A stretch of 64,000 bases of DNA from Pseudomonas marvdashtae (GTDB lineage: Bacteria; Pseudomonadota; Gammaproteobacteria; Pseudomonadales; Pseudomonadaceae): contig NZ_JABWQX020000001.1 of NCBI RefSeq assembly GCF_014268655.2, forward strand, positions 3,688,001 through 3,752,000, given 5' to 3'. The notes under the pieces are model-generated. The model was not told where the DNA came from and did no database searches. It saw nothing but the letters and a program-made list of their open reading frames with translations. A program made the position numbers and the translations under genes. How positions within the stretch are numbered: position 1 is the first letter of the stretch; the number at the start of each line of letters is the position of its first letter. This document shows positions 29,029-37,208 of this stretch, one piece after another.

Positions 29029-30252
29029 TCAACCCAACGCACCGGACGTCGCCGCGCTCGAAACTGGCGGAGACTGGCGAGCCGCCGCGCGGGCCGCCAG
29101 GAAGGCCAGGACGGCAGCGATGCCCAGTACGCCGGCGCTGGTTTCGAACGTCGCACGATAGCCGCTCGCATCAAACAGGACGCCCCCAACGGTGGCGCCC
29201 ATGGCGATGGCAAGCTGGACGATCGCCACCATCAATCCGCCGCCTGCTTCGGCATTCTCGGGCAAGGACCTGGCCAGCCAGGTCCACCAGCCAACTGGGG
29301 CCGCTGTCGCCACCAGGCCCCATAGACCCAGCAGCACGGCGGTGATGATCACCGACTCACCGAACGCAACCAAGGCGAGGGCGATTGCTGCCATCGATAT
29401 TGGGATGATGACGAGCGTCCGATACAAGCCATTTTTCAGGAATGAGCCGATCAGGAAGGTGCCGAGCAGACCCGCCAAACCAACCACCAACAGCATCAAC
29501 GACAGCAGCGACACGCTCACCTGCGTCACCGTTTCCAGGAACGGTCGCAGATAAGTGAACAACATGAATTGCCCCATGAACAACGTGCTGACCGCCAGCA
29601 TGCCCAATGCCACCTGAGCCTGAGTCATCAACTTGAAAGGGTTGCCAGTGCCTCGTTTCGCGTTGGCGGGCATCGACGGCAGGCGCAACAGTAGCCAGAC
29701 GAGGGCAAGCGCGGCGACAGGCACGATGCAAAGGAACGCGCCCCGCCAACCAATGATCGCCCCGAGAAAACTGCCTAACGGCGCGGCCACCACCGTCGCC
29801 AAGGCATTGCCTCCATTGACGATAGCCAAGGCGCGGGGGATTTTGTCCTCCGGCACCAGGCGCATGGCCGTGGCCGCCGACAGCGACCAGAAGCCGCCAA
29901 TCGCAACGCCGATCAACGCACGGCCGAGCATGAATATCGCGTAATTGGGCGCCATGGCAGCCACTGTTCCAGACACGATCATCAGCATTGTCAGCGCGCA
30001 GAGTAGCCATTTACGGTCGACCCGAGCGGCGATCAATGCGATGAACAGGCTGGTGACCAGCGCAAATGCGCCGGAGACGGCAATGCCTTGGCCGGCCTGC
30101 CCTTCGCTGACGTGAAGATCCGTTGCTACCGGCGTCAGCAGGCTGACCGGCATGAACTCCGAGGCCACGAGCGCGAAGGCGGCAAGCGACATGGCGAGCA
30201 CCGCACCCCACGCAGGCTGGCGCTGCGGTTTGGGCAATGAGGTAGTGGTCAT
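29029..30252 (-). CDS. MFS efflux transporter, DHA1 family (NepI/YdhP-like)
   Basis: 407 residues with 12 helices. The VASEFMPVSLLTPVATDLHVSEGQAGQ opening and the GRALIGVAIGGFWSLSAA helix 4 segment match DHA1 exporters of the NepI/SotB group, which export purine nucleosides, sugars or drugs. The substrate is unknown. It is divergent from an AraC regulator across 244 bases, suggesting that regulator controls it. Confidence 0.85.
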   Translation of the reverse strand: MTTTSLPKPQRQPAWGAVLAMSLAAFALVASEFMPVSLLTPVATDLHVSEGQAGQGIAVSGAFALVTSLFIALIAARVDRKWLLCALTMLMIVSGTVAAMAPNYAIFMLGRALIGVAIGGFWSLSAATAMRLVPEDKIPRALAIVNGGNALATVVAAPLGSFLGAIIGWRGAFLCIVPVAALALVWLLLRLPSMPANAKRGTGNPFKLMTQAQVALGMLAVSTLFMGQFMLFTYLRPFLETVTQVSVSLLSLMLLVVGLAGLLGTFLIGSFLKNGLYRTLVIIPISMAAIALALVAFGESVIITAVLLGLWGLVATAAPVGWWTWLARSLPENAEAGGGLMVAIVQLAIAMGATVGGVLFDASGYRATFETSAGVLGIAAVLAFLAARAAARQSPPVSSAATSGALG

Positions 30253-30496
30253 TGATGAAAGCCTTGAAATTATCGATGGGTTAAGCGTCGGGCCTATGCA
30301 ACGCCCGAAGATGAAAACGGCGGCTCGCAGCCGCTGATTGGATTCTCTGCATTCTCAAGGGCCCGCGCCGTTGGCCGGTAGAACGTTTCACTGAAGTTCT
30401 TGCCCGATCCTGTGAACGTGTCTGTAGGCCATAGGCAACGCTTCGCTTGGCGGGTTAATGTTCTGCCCATAACTATCAACCCGGCAGAAGATCGAC

Positions 30497-31405
30497 ATGA
30501 CCACTCAGGGCAGATCGCCACAAGAGCGCCTCGCGGGCCTCATCGGTACCCGGGCGACCGGAACGGGCGACTTCGAGACGTCGATTGCCGGCCTGTGTTT
30601 TTTCCGCCGCGACGCCCCTGCGCCGCCCGCGACCTGCATGATCGAACCGAGCGTCGTCCTCGTCGCCCAAGGCATGAAACAGGTCTGGATCGGCGGCCAG
30701 GCTTATGGCTATGACACCACGCGATTTCTCATGACATCGCTGGATATGCCCGCAAATTCCGAAGTGCTGATGGCAAGCCCGGAGCAGCCGTGCCTGGGCT
30801 TGGTCATGAGGTTGGACTTGCGCATGGTCGCCGATCTGGTTGCCCAGGGCAGCCTGGCGCCACGCGTTGAACGCCCGGTCGGGATTGGCGCCGGAATCGG
30901 CACGGCTACGCCTGATTTCCTGGCGCCGTTCGCACGTTTGCTGGCCTTGTTGGATGAGCCCGAAGCGATCCCGGTCCTGGCGCCATTGATCCAGCGTGAA
31001 ATCCACTATCGACTGTTGATGAGCGACCAGGCGGCGCGACTAAGGCAGATTGCCTCCGTCGACAGCCAGGGGCATCGGATCGCCAAGGCGATAGACTGGC
31101 TGAAACTGAACTACACCGAGCCAATCCGCGTCGACGACCTCGCGGCCCGCGTGCAGATGAGCGCGCCGACGTTCCATCATCATTTCCGCCAGCTCACCGC
31201 GATGAGTCCGCTGCAATACCAGAAGTGGCTGCGGTTGAACGAGGCAAAGCGCTTGATGCTCAATGAGCACCTGGACGTGGCGAGCGCCGCCTACAGGGTC
31301 GGCTATGAAAGCCCCTCGCAGTTCAGCCGTGAATACAGCCGCCTGTTCGGCGAATCCCCCAAGCGCGACATTGCCGCCTTGCGCCGGCCGCCAAACGTTA
31401 TCTAG
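30497..31405 (+). CDS. AraC-family regulator with AraC_N ligand domain
   Basis: 302 residues. The N-terminal domain (about 20-170; CMIEPSVVLVAQGMKQVWIGG) is of the AraC_N type, and the C-terminal 100 residues carry two helix-turn-helix motifs, including QMSAPTFHHHFRQLTAMSPLQYQKWLRLNEAKRLM and YESPSQFSREYSRLFGESP. It likely regulates the divergent MFS exporter. The start is at the ATG with an AGAAGATCGAC leader; a nearby upstream start is not seen. Confidence 0.88.
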   Translation: MTTQGRSPQERLAGLIGTRATGTGDFETSIAGLCFFRRDAPAPPATCMIEPSVVLVAQGMKQVWIGGQAYGYDTTRFLMTSLDMPANSEVLMASPEQPCLGLVMRLDLRMVADLVAQGSLAPRVERPVGIGAGIGTATPDFLAPFARLLALLDEPEAIPVLAPLIQREIHYRLLMSDQAARLRQIASVDSQGHRIAKAIDWLKLNYTEPIRVDDLAARVQMSAPTFHHHFRQLTAMSPLQYQKWLRLNEAKRLMLNEHLDVASAAYRVGYESPSQFSREYSRLFGESPKRDIAALRRPPNVI

Positions 31406-31458
31406 ACCGTCTGATCGTTTTGTCATGGACCATCGTGGCGAAGGCAACTTGCTTGCGG

Positions 31459-32346
31459 TCAACCCCTGCCCTGGTAGTACTGCGCCATATAATCGACGAA
31501 CGCCCGCACCTTGGCCGGCAGATGCCGGGCGTTAGGATAAAGCGCGTAGTAGTGCCGTTCCCCAAGGGTGTGCTCAGGCAGAATCCGCACCAGCCTCCCC
31601 GTCAGCAGGTCATCCTTCACCGTCGCTAAAGTGAACGCGGCGATACCCCCGCCCGCCAGGGCGCAGGCATGCAAGGCGGTAATAGTGTCTGTATGAAATG
31701 TGCTGCGGCAATCCAGCGTGGCCGATTGGCCGCTCTCATTTCCAAGCGTCCATTGGGCGGATGCGCCATAGGTCAACAATCGATGTTCGTTGAGTTCGGC
31801 AACGCTGCGAGGCAGACCGCACTTGAACACATAGGCCGGCGCCGCCACGAGCACAAGCGGCGAGACGCTGAGCTGTCGGGCAACCAGGCTGCTGTCGGCC
31901 AACGGCCCGCAGATCCGCAACGCCACATCGAAGCCATCAGCCACCAGATCGACCAGCGGATCGGAGCAAGACAAATCAACCCAGATATCCGGATAACGCG
32001 CCTGGAACGCCGGCAACCAATGCGCCAGTTCCAACGTGCCCACCACCAGCGGCGCGCTGATTCGAAGCAGCCCGGACGGACGTTCCTGCTCCCGGGCGGC
32101 CGCTTGGGACGCAGCGTCCACGCGATCGAGAATATCCACGCAAGCTGAGTAATACCCTTCCCCCGCCGCCGTCAGGCTCATATGCCGGGTATTACGGTTG
32201 ATCAGTCGCACGCCCAGCGCGGATTCCAGTTGCTGCAAATGCCGCGACACCGATGAGTGCGTGGTGTCCAGTCGCTCGGCGGCGGCTGAAAAACCCTTGG
32301 CTTCGGCGATGCTGCGGAACACGCGCATGGCGAGCATCTGATTCAT
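31459..32346 (-). CDS. LysR-family transcriptional regulator
   Basis: 295 residues. The helix-turn-helix at about 15-60 (FSAAAERLDTTHSSVSRHLQQLESALGVRLINRNTRH) and a type-2 periplasmic-binding-like effector domain from about 90 are typical of the family. It starts 6 bases after the stop of the exported hydrolase gene and probably shares its transcript, so it may sense that pathway. The effector is unknown. Confidence 0.88.
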   Translation of the reverse strand: MNQMLAMRVFRSIAEAKGFSAAAERLDTTHSSVSRHLQQLESALGVRLINRNTRHMSLTAAGEGYYSACVDILDRVDAASQAAAREQERPSGLLRISAPLVVGTLELAHWLPAFQARYPDIWVDLSCSDPLVDLVADGFDVALRICGPLADSSLVARQLSVSPLVLVAAPAYVFKCGLPRSVAELNEHRLLTYGASAQWTLGNESGQSATLDCRSTFHTDTITALHACALAGGGIAAFTLATVKDDLLTGRLVRILPEHTLGERHYYALYPNARHLPAKVRAFVDYMAQYYQGRG

Positions 32347-32352
32347 AGGGCT

Positions 32353-33039
32353 TCAGCGCACCGGTAGCTTGATGATGTCGGCGGTACTCATCACGTCACC
32401 GAACGTATCCTCGATTTCAGCCAGGGCAGCCTTATGTAAAGCGTCCTTGTTTATCGAGTCACCGTTGACCCGAGTGATCGCGCGGGTAGCCGAGGCATCG
32501 GCCGCCACCAGCACGTTATAGCCCAGCGGGGCCGCATCACGGGCAGCTCCCGCCACGCACGCATGGGTCATGAGGCCGGAGACGACCAGGTTCTCGATGC
32601 CTGCGGCTTTCAGGCGGTTGTCCAGATCGGTACTGCCGAACACGCTCACGGTGGTTTTCTGCAAGACCGAATCCTTGGCCCGGGGCTGCATGTCAGGGTG
32701 GAATTTCACGGTTTCACCGTCAACGGCAAACACTGGCGAACCGGCAGGTGCAATGTGCTGGACATGGTAGACCGGCATTTCATGTTCATCGGCGAACTCG
32801 ATCAGTTTGCGAGCATTGGCCAGCGCTGCAGGGCCGTCGGGGATCGGCATCTTACCGGCGAAGTATTCGTTCTGAAAATCAATCACCAGTAACGCGGTTT
32901 TACCAGAAGGCAATTGGCTGACCGGCGCGGCGCCAGACATGGCGCGGATGGTCGGGTGACTTTCGGCCAAGGCGCCAGCACTGGCGAGAACGCCCGATAA
33001 AACACAGGCACTGAGGAAACGGCGGGGGAAACGTTGCAT
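32353..33039 (-). CDS. exported isochorismatase-like cysteine hydrolase
   Basis: 228 residues. The triad typical of this family can be placed: Asp in LLVIDFQNEY, Lys in SVLQKTTVSVFG, and Cys in LMTHACVAG. Relatives hydrolyse amides such as nicotinamide, carbamoylsarcosine or isochorismate. Unusually there is a signal peptide (MQRFPRRFLSACVLSGVLAS... cut near ALA), sending it to the periplasm. The ATG at 33039 has AAGGAA 6 bases upstream and is preferred to one 5 codons earlier. It is the first gene of a two-gene unit with a LysR gene. Confidence 0.82.
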   Translation of the reverse strand: MQRFPRRFLSACVLSGVLASAGALAESHPTIRAMSGAAPVSQLPSGKTALLVIDFQNEYFAGKMPIPDGPAALANARKLIEFADEHEMPVYHVQHIAPAGSPVFAVDGETVKFHPDMQPRAKDSVLQKTTVSVFGSTDLDNRLKAAGIENLVVSGLMTHACVAGAARDAAPLGYNVLVAADASATRAITRVNGDSINKDALHKAALAEIEDTFGDVMSTADIIKLPVR

Positions 33040-33184
33040 GGGAGATTCCTTCATTCGTGGAGTGGATGAGGGAATGCTAGGGGGATGGTCTGCACCGAAA
33101 CACAGTGCGCGCGGTACAGGACTTGTTTGGGGTTTGCACAGATACGTCGTTTGAAGGGCGACTCGTGAGGTCGCCCTCCTTCCG

Positions 33185-33461
33185 TCAGGATGCCAAAAGC
33201 TGCGCCTGCAATCGCCGTCCAATGACATCCAATAAATCGCAACCGTCCCGTAACGGGATCGCCAGTAGCTGGACGAAGTCCTGCAACACCACAGCATCGG
33301 TGCTGATTTCAGAACGCATCGCGAGGTTCTCAAGTAACTGTGTGACAGCAGCGATGCGGTAAGCGGCGGGTGTCATGCAACACGTCCAGCGGGGCTTCTG
33401 TGTCGATCAACAGGGCGTGGAAATTGTTCTCGATACCGGTGATGGGCATGTAGCGGGCCAT
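33185..33461 (-). pseudogene. small Pseudomonas-type hypothetical gene broken by a +1 frameshift
   Basis: Two overlapping minus-strand frames join into one protein if one base is removed from the CCC run (GGG on the plus strand, 33368-33370). The 5' frame encodes ARYMPITGIENNFHALLIDTEAPLDVLHDT and the 3' frame AAYRIAAVTQLLENLAMRSEISTD...GCDLLDVIGRRLQ. The merged product of about 90 residues resembles small cytoplasmic Pseudomonas proteins of unknown function with an LLxDGCDLLDVIGRR-like end. The 5' end overlaps the brnT reading frame on the other strand. A sequencing error cannot be excluded. Confidence 0.6.
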
Positions 33462-33728
33462 GGGTGTCAGTACGACTCGGCGAAAAACGCTGCGAACAAA
33501 AAGAAACACAAAGTAAGCCTGGCAGACGCTGAAGCCGTATTTTACGACGGTATGGCCCTTGAACGAGAGGACAACGACCATGAGGAAACACGCTGGGTTA
33601 TCATGGGCCGAGACGCAACCGGTCGTGTTCTCGTCGTTGCCTACACCTACCGCGAGCCGGACTTCGTCCGCCTCATCAGCGCGCGAGTAGCCTCCAAAAA
33701 CGAACTGCATCAGTACCTAGGGGGGTGA
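33417..33728 (+). CDS. brnT: BrnT-family toxin (ribonuclease), 5' end uncertain
   Basis: The conserved BrnT body starts at about base 33467: YDSAKNAANKKKHKVSLADAEAVFYD, then WVIMGRDATGRVLVVAYTYREPDFVRLISAR. BrnT is a RelE-like mRNA-cleaving toxin. No canonical start lies just before the body; the GTG at 33417 (103 residues) or the ATG at 33375 (117 residues) adds 16 or 30 residues absent from relatives. The 5' part overlaps a broken gene on the other strand, so the native start may have been lost by rearrangement. brnA follows after three bases. Confidence 0.8.
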   Translation: MEIVLDTGDGHVAGHGCQYDSAKNAANKKKHKVSLADAEAVFYDGMALEREDNDHEETRWVIMGRDATGRVLVVAYTYREPDFVRLISARVASKNELHQYLGG

Positions 33729-33731
33729 CCT

Positions 33732-34094
33732 ATGAAAGAAGAATACGATTTCAGCACCGCCAAGCGCGGTCCCGTTGCGAGCAGTAAAGGCAAGACCCGC
33801 ATCACCATCATGCTCGATGATGAGGTGATCAAAGCTGCTCGCGAGTCCGCCGAAAATACCGGTATTGGCTATCAAACCGTCATCAACCATCTGCTGCGTC
33901 AGGCCCTGGTATCCGAAACCGCCCACAACCTGGCACCAGCGCCGCAAAAGCGGACCCGCACCGTCAAACCCTACGCAAACGGAATTACCCGATCCGATGT
34001 GAAGGATCTGGAGAAACGGCTAGCCGCCATGACTGAAAAATTACACAAGATGATGAATGCGCCCAAGCCCGGCAGCGCCAAGGCATCGGCATGA
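33732..34094 (+). CDS. brnA: BrnA-family antitoxin
   Basis: 120 residues. MKEEYDFSTAKRGPV and SSKGKTRITIMLDDEVIKAARESAENTGIGYQTVINHLLRQAL match BrnA antitoxins, which bind BrnT and repress their own promoter through a ribbon-helix-helix domain. A positively charged C-terminal extension of roughly 45 residues (KRTRTVKPYANGITRSDVKDLEKRL...) goes beyond the usual end and may be an extra helix. It is in the standard toxin-antitoxin order. Confidence 0.88.
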   Translation: MKEEYDFSTAKRGPVASSKGKTRITIMLDDEVIKAARESAENTGIGYQTVINHLLRQALVSETAHNLAPAPQKRTRTVKPYANGITRSDVKDLEKRLAAMTEKLHKMMNAPKPGSAKASA

Positions 34095-34126
34095 TCTGGG
34101 GAACTCTGTGACGCGCAGGCACTGTC

Positions 34127-34984
34127 TCAACGCAGTGCCTCTGCCATGCTGCCAACGATTATCCGCTTACCCTCCCTCTCCCCAACCTCCAATGCTTGCC
34201 CATCCCGCTGCTTCCCCTGCCGCGCCTGCCCCACCAATTGCGGAATCAAGTCCCCTTCCGGCAAATGCTTCCAGAATCGTCCCGGCATGTGCTGTCGTAA
34301 CGCGGTGGGATTGAGCCTTGCCGGGTTGAAAATGTGACGATAATAGGTGCGCCACAACTCGGCGCCGGGGTCTTCGGCGTGGCGGGCCCATTGCTGCCAC
34401 TGCTCGGGGCAGCGCCGCTGGTAATCCAGCGATTGGCCATCGAAACGGATTCCGTCGCGAGGCGTTGCGATCAGCCAGCGTTGCCGGCCCAGCCGCTCGG
34501 CGAAATGACCACTCGCGCTTTCAAGGATGTCGTGGGCCGGCTGGTGAAAAGCCACCAGATCCAATTCCAGTCGCTCGGCCACGGCTGGCGGCAAGGGGAT
34601 GAAGCGCACAAAGGCGTGCAAATGATGGGCTTCGCGGCTGACCTGTTTGATGCGCCGTTGCAGTTCGCTACCCAGTCGATCCCCAGCGAGCATGGCCGTG
34701 CGGTCGCCATGGGCGACGCGCCAGAGCACTTCGTACAACAGACTCCAGCGCTGCTCACCCTGATAGCGGCTGGCCTGTTCGAGCTGATCCAACAAGGCCG
34801 CCGGAACACGCGTGCGGAACGGTCCCGGACCTTGCGGCAAGGGCGCCGGCACGGCCAACAAATCGGCCGTGGGGCCCTGGGACCATGTCACGTCGCAGGG
34901 GTCGACTCCATGTCCGAGCAGCGTTCGGGCCTGGTCACGCCACGTGGCGAAATCATCGTCACAATCCAGCGCGATCATGCCCAT
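34127..34984 (-). CDS. TIGR03915/DUF4130-type putative DNA-repair partner protein
   Basis: 285 residues, cytoplasmic. Segments such as ALDCDDDFATWRDQARTLL, HHLHAFVRFIPLP, ASGHFAERLGRQRWLIATP and MPGRFWKHLPEGDLIPQLV match the family found linked to the TIGR03916 radical SAM protein. In many genomes this domain is fused to a UdgX-like uracil-DNA glycosylase domain; here that domain is absent and the protein ends in a short charged tail. Function is unknown. It overlaps the end of the upstream radical SAM gene by 10 bases, indicating translational coupling. Confidence 0.83.
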   Translation of the reverse strand: MGMIALDCDDDFATWRDQARTLLGHGVDPCDVTWSQGPTADLLAVPAPLPQGPGPFRTRVPAALLDQLEQASRYQGEQRWSLLYEVLWRVAHGDRTAMLAGDRLGSELQRRIKQVSREAHHLHAFVRFIPLPPAVAERLELDLVAFHQPAHDILESASGHFAERLGRQRWLIATPRDGIRFDGQSLDYQRRCPEQWQQWARHAEDPGAELWRTYYRHIFNPARLNPTALRQHMPGRFWKHLPEGDLIPQLVGQARQGKQRDGQALEVGEREGKRIIVGSMAEALR

Positions 34985-36195
34985 AATCCCATTTGCACAG
35001 GCCTTTGAGGATCGCGCAAACGAGCCCGCAGCAAGCCGCTGCGCATTTGAGCGTCGGCGGGTCGATAATCGCTGGTGACGATAAACGGCCGGGCCTTCTC
35101 CAGTACGCAGCGCATCTGCACCAGATCGTCGTAGCGAATCCGTCGCTCCCTGCGCAACGCTACCAGGCGTTGCACACTCCGCAGGCCAATGCCGGGGATA
35201 CGCGCCAGCAACGCAGGTTCGGCGCGGTTGAGGTCGAGAGGGAAAACTTCGCGATTGGCCAATGCCCAGGCCAGCTTGGGATCGATGTCCAGGTCCAGGT
35301 TGGCGGTTTTTCCCAGCAGCTCGCCGGCCTTGTAGCCGTAGCCGCGCATGAGGAAGTCGGCCTGATACAGACGATGCTCGCGCAGCAATGGCGGCGCGGC
35401 CAGCGGAACGCTGGCGGGGCTGTCGGGGATCGGGCTGAAAGCGGAATAGTAGACCCGCCGCAACCCGTAGCCTTGGTAGAGCGACTCGGCATTGCTGAGG
35501 ATGGCATGGTCATCGGTGGCATCAGCCCCCACGATCACCTGGGTGCTTTGCCCGGCCGGGGCAAAACGCGGCGCCCGGGGCTCGCCGGCCACCGCTTGTT
35601 GACCGTGATGGATGGTGCCCATGGCCTGGCGGATGGTCGTCAATCGCTTTTCCGGCGCCAGGCGTTTGAGGCTCACCTCACTGGACAGTTCGATGTTCAC
35701 ACTCAGGCGATCCGCCAACCGTCCCGCTTCTTCGATCAACAGCGGATCAGCATCGGGAATGGTCTTGAGATGGATGTAACCGCGGAACTGGTGCTCCTCT
35801 CGCAGCAGCCGTGCCACTCGGATCAATTGCTCCATCGTGTAATCCGCCGAGCGAATGATGCCGGAACTGAGGAACAGGCCGCTGATGCAGTTTCGCCGGT
35901 AGAAATCCAGCGTCAGGCGAACCACCTCCTCCGGCGTGAATCGCGCCCTCGGCACGTTGCTAGAGCGACGGTTGACGCAGTATTGGCAGTCATACAGGCA
36001 GAAATTGGTCAGCAACACCTTGAGTAGAGAAACACAGCGGCCGTCCGGCGTGTAACTATGGCAAATGCCCATGCCATCGGTCGCGCCAAGCCCGTCGCGC
36101 CCCCGAGAGCTGCGTTTGGGGGCGCCACTGCTGGCGCAAGATGCGTCATATTTGGCGGCGTCGGCAAGAATGCCGAGCTTGGCGATGAGTTGCAT
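34975..36195 (-). CDS. radical SAM putative DNA modification/repair protein (TIGR03916)
   Basis: 406 residues. The iron-sulfur motif CLYDCQYC (C-x3-C-x2-C) near 69-76 marks a radical SAM enzyme. A C-terminal helix-hairpin-helix (ARIPGIGLRSVQRLVALRRERRI) suggests DNA binding. The start MQLIAKLGILADAAKYDASC is the family's typical opening; an upstream 19-codon extension is rejected. Together with the overlapping downstream gene it forms the conserved pair annotated as DNA repair, but no reaction has been assigned to my knowledge. Confidence 0.87.
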   Translation of the reverse strand: MQLIAKLGILADAAKYDASCASSGAPKRSSRGRDGLGATDGMGICHSYTPDGRCVSLLKVLLTNFCLYDCQYCVNRRSSNVPRARFTPEEVVRLTLDFYRRNCISGLFLSSGIIRSADYTMEQLIRVARLLREEHQFRGYIHLKTIPDADPLLIEEAGRLADRLSVNIELSSEVSLKRLAPEKRLTTIRQAMGTIHHGQQAVAGEPRAPRFAPAGQSTQVIVGADATDDHAILSNAESLYQGYGLRRVYYSAFSPIPDSPASVPLAAPPLLREHRLYQADFLMRGYGYKAGELLGKTANLDLDIDPKLAWALANREVFPLDLNRAEPALLARIPGIGLRSVQRLVALRRERRIRYDDLVQMRCVLEKARPFIVTSDYRPADAQMRSGLLRARLRDPQRPVQMGLWA

Positions 36196-36365
36196 GGAGA
36201 ATGCCCGAATACTGGATGCATACACAGTATTTTGAGACGCGCCGCGATGCAAGCTCCGTTGGTCAATCCAGGCTCCTGAAGGACCGAATCATCCCGGCCA
36301 CGGCGTAGGCCCTGGTGGCGGGATGGGCTATAATCCGTCCACTCACGCGATTGAGGTTCAGCCCC

Positions 36366-36536
36366 ATGGGCAATGTCAGCCTTGAAACAAAGAAGGCCTA
36401 CGCGGCCAGGACACGCCGATCCAATTACGCCGCCAGCCTGCGCCTGGAAGGCTTCAAGGTGTCTCCCGAAGACGGCGAATGCAAGCTGCCCTCCCGTGAA
36501 CAAGTCCTGAAGACCTTCACCCAGACCAGAACCTGA
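36366..36536 (+). CDS. YhfG/AntF-family antitoxin of Fic
   Basis: 56 residues. MGNVSLETKKAYAARTRRSNYAASLRLEGF carries the class I Fic-inhibitory motif S-x3-E-G at Ser24-Glu28-Gly29, whose Glu blocks ATP gamma-phosphate binding in Fic proteins. It overlaps fic at TGATG, the usual antitoxin-toxin coupling. The ATG at 36366 is used because YhfG proteins begin here. It matches the arrangement of the AntF/Fic-1 pair described from P. fluorescens. Confidence 0.88.
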   Translation: MGNVSLETKKAYAARTRRSNYAASLRLEGFKVSPEDGECKLPSREQVLKTFTQTRT

Positions 36537-37135
36537 TGCCCGACAAATATGGTGTCGGGGAAGACGCCTACTGCTACGCGGGCTCCACGGTCCTTCGCAA
36601 TAAACTCGAGATCCGCGACGAGCCGACCCTGGACGAAGCCGAACAACAACTGTCGGCCATCGCAGCGGCAAGCGTCGAGTTCAACCCTCCCCCCTACGAC
36701 CTGAGCTACCTGCAGAATATTCATCGAGCATTGTTCTGCGACCTGTTCGAGTGGGCTGGGGAACTGCGCACCGTTGGCATGGCCAAACAAGCCTCGCGCT
36801 TTTGCCAACCCGAATACATGGAAAAGGAAGCCGAGAAAATCTTCGCCAAACTGGCGACGGCGAACTGGTTCGAAGGCATGGACCGAGCGGACTTGATCGT
36901 GGCTGTGGCTGATGCCTATTCCGACATCAACGTCGTGCACCCCTTCCGCGAAGGCAATGGCCGAGCCCAGCGCATACTGTTTGAGCATCTGATCATGAAT
37001 GCGGGATTTGAGATCAGTTGGTGGGGGATCGAAAAAGACGAATGGATCTGCGCCAATATCGCGGCCTACAACTGCGTGCTGGGGCCTATGGAAAAAGTGT
37101 TTGAGAAATGTATTGGGCAAGCGATTCAACCCTAG
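36536..37135 (+). CDS. fic: Fic-domain adenylyltransferase toxin
   Basis: 199 residues. The Fic motif HPFREGNGRAQR at 135-146 is complete, with catalytic His135 and phosphate-binding residues, plus a SxLxxIHRxLFxDLFEWAG-like N-terminal helix. Class I Fic toxins of this type AMPylate GyrB and ParE and stop DNA replication; P. fluorescens Fic-1 is the known example. It overlaps its antitoxin gene by one base. GC is slightly below the flanks, consistent with an accessory gene. Confidence 0.92.
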   Translation: MPDKYGVGEDAYCYAGSTVLRNKLEIRDEPTLDEAEQQLSAIAAASVEFNPPPYDLSYLQNIHRALFCDLFEWAGELRTVGMAKQASRFCQPEYMEKEAEKIFAKLATANWFEGMDRADLIVAVADAYSDINVVHPFREGNGRAQRILFEHLIMNAGFEISWWGIEKDEWICANIAAYNCVLGPMEKVFEKCIGQAIQP

Positions 37136-37208
37136 GCATAAGCCCTCTCTGCGCTCCCCCGTTTAAGTGCTACATTCCCCACCAGCCAAATCTTCCAAAA
37201 GACAGAAC

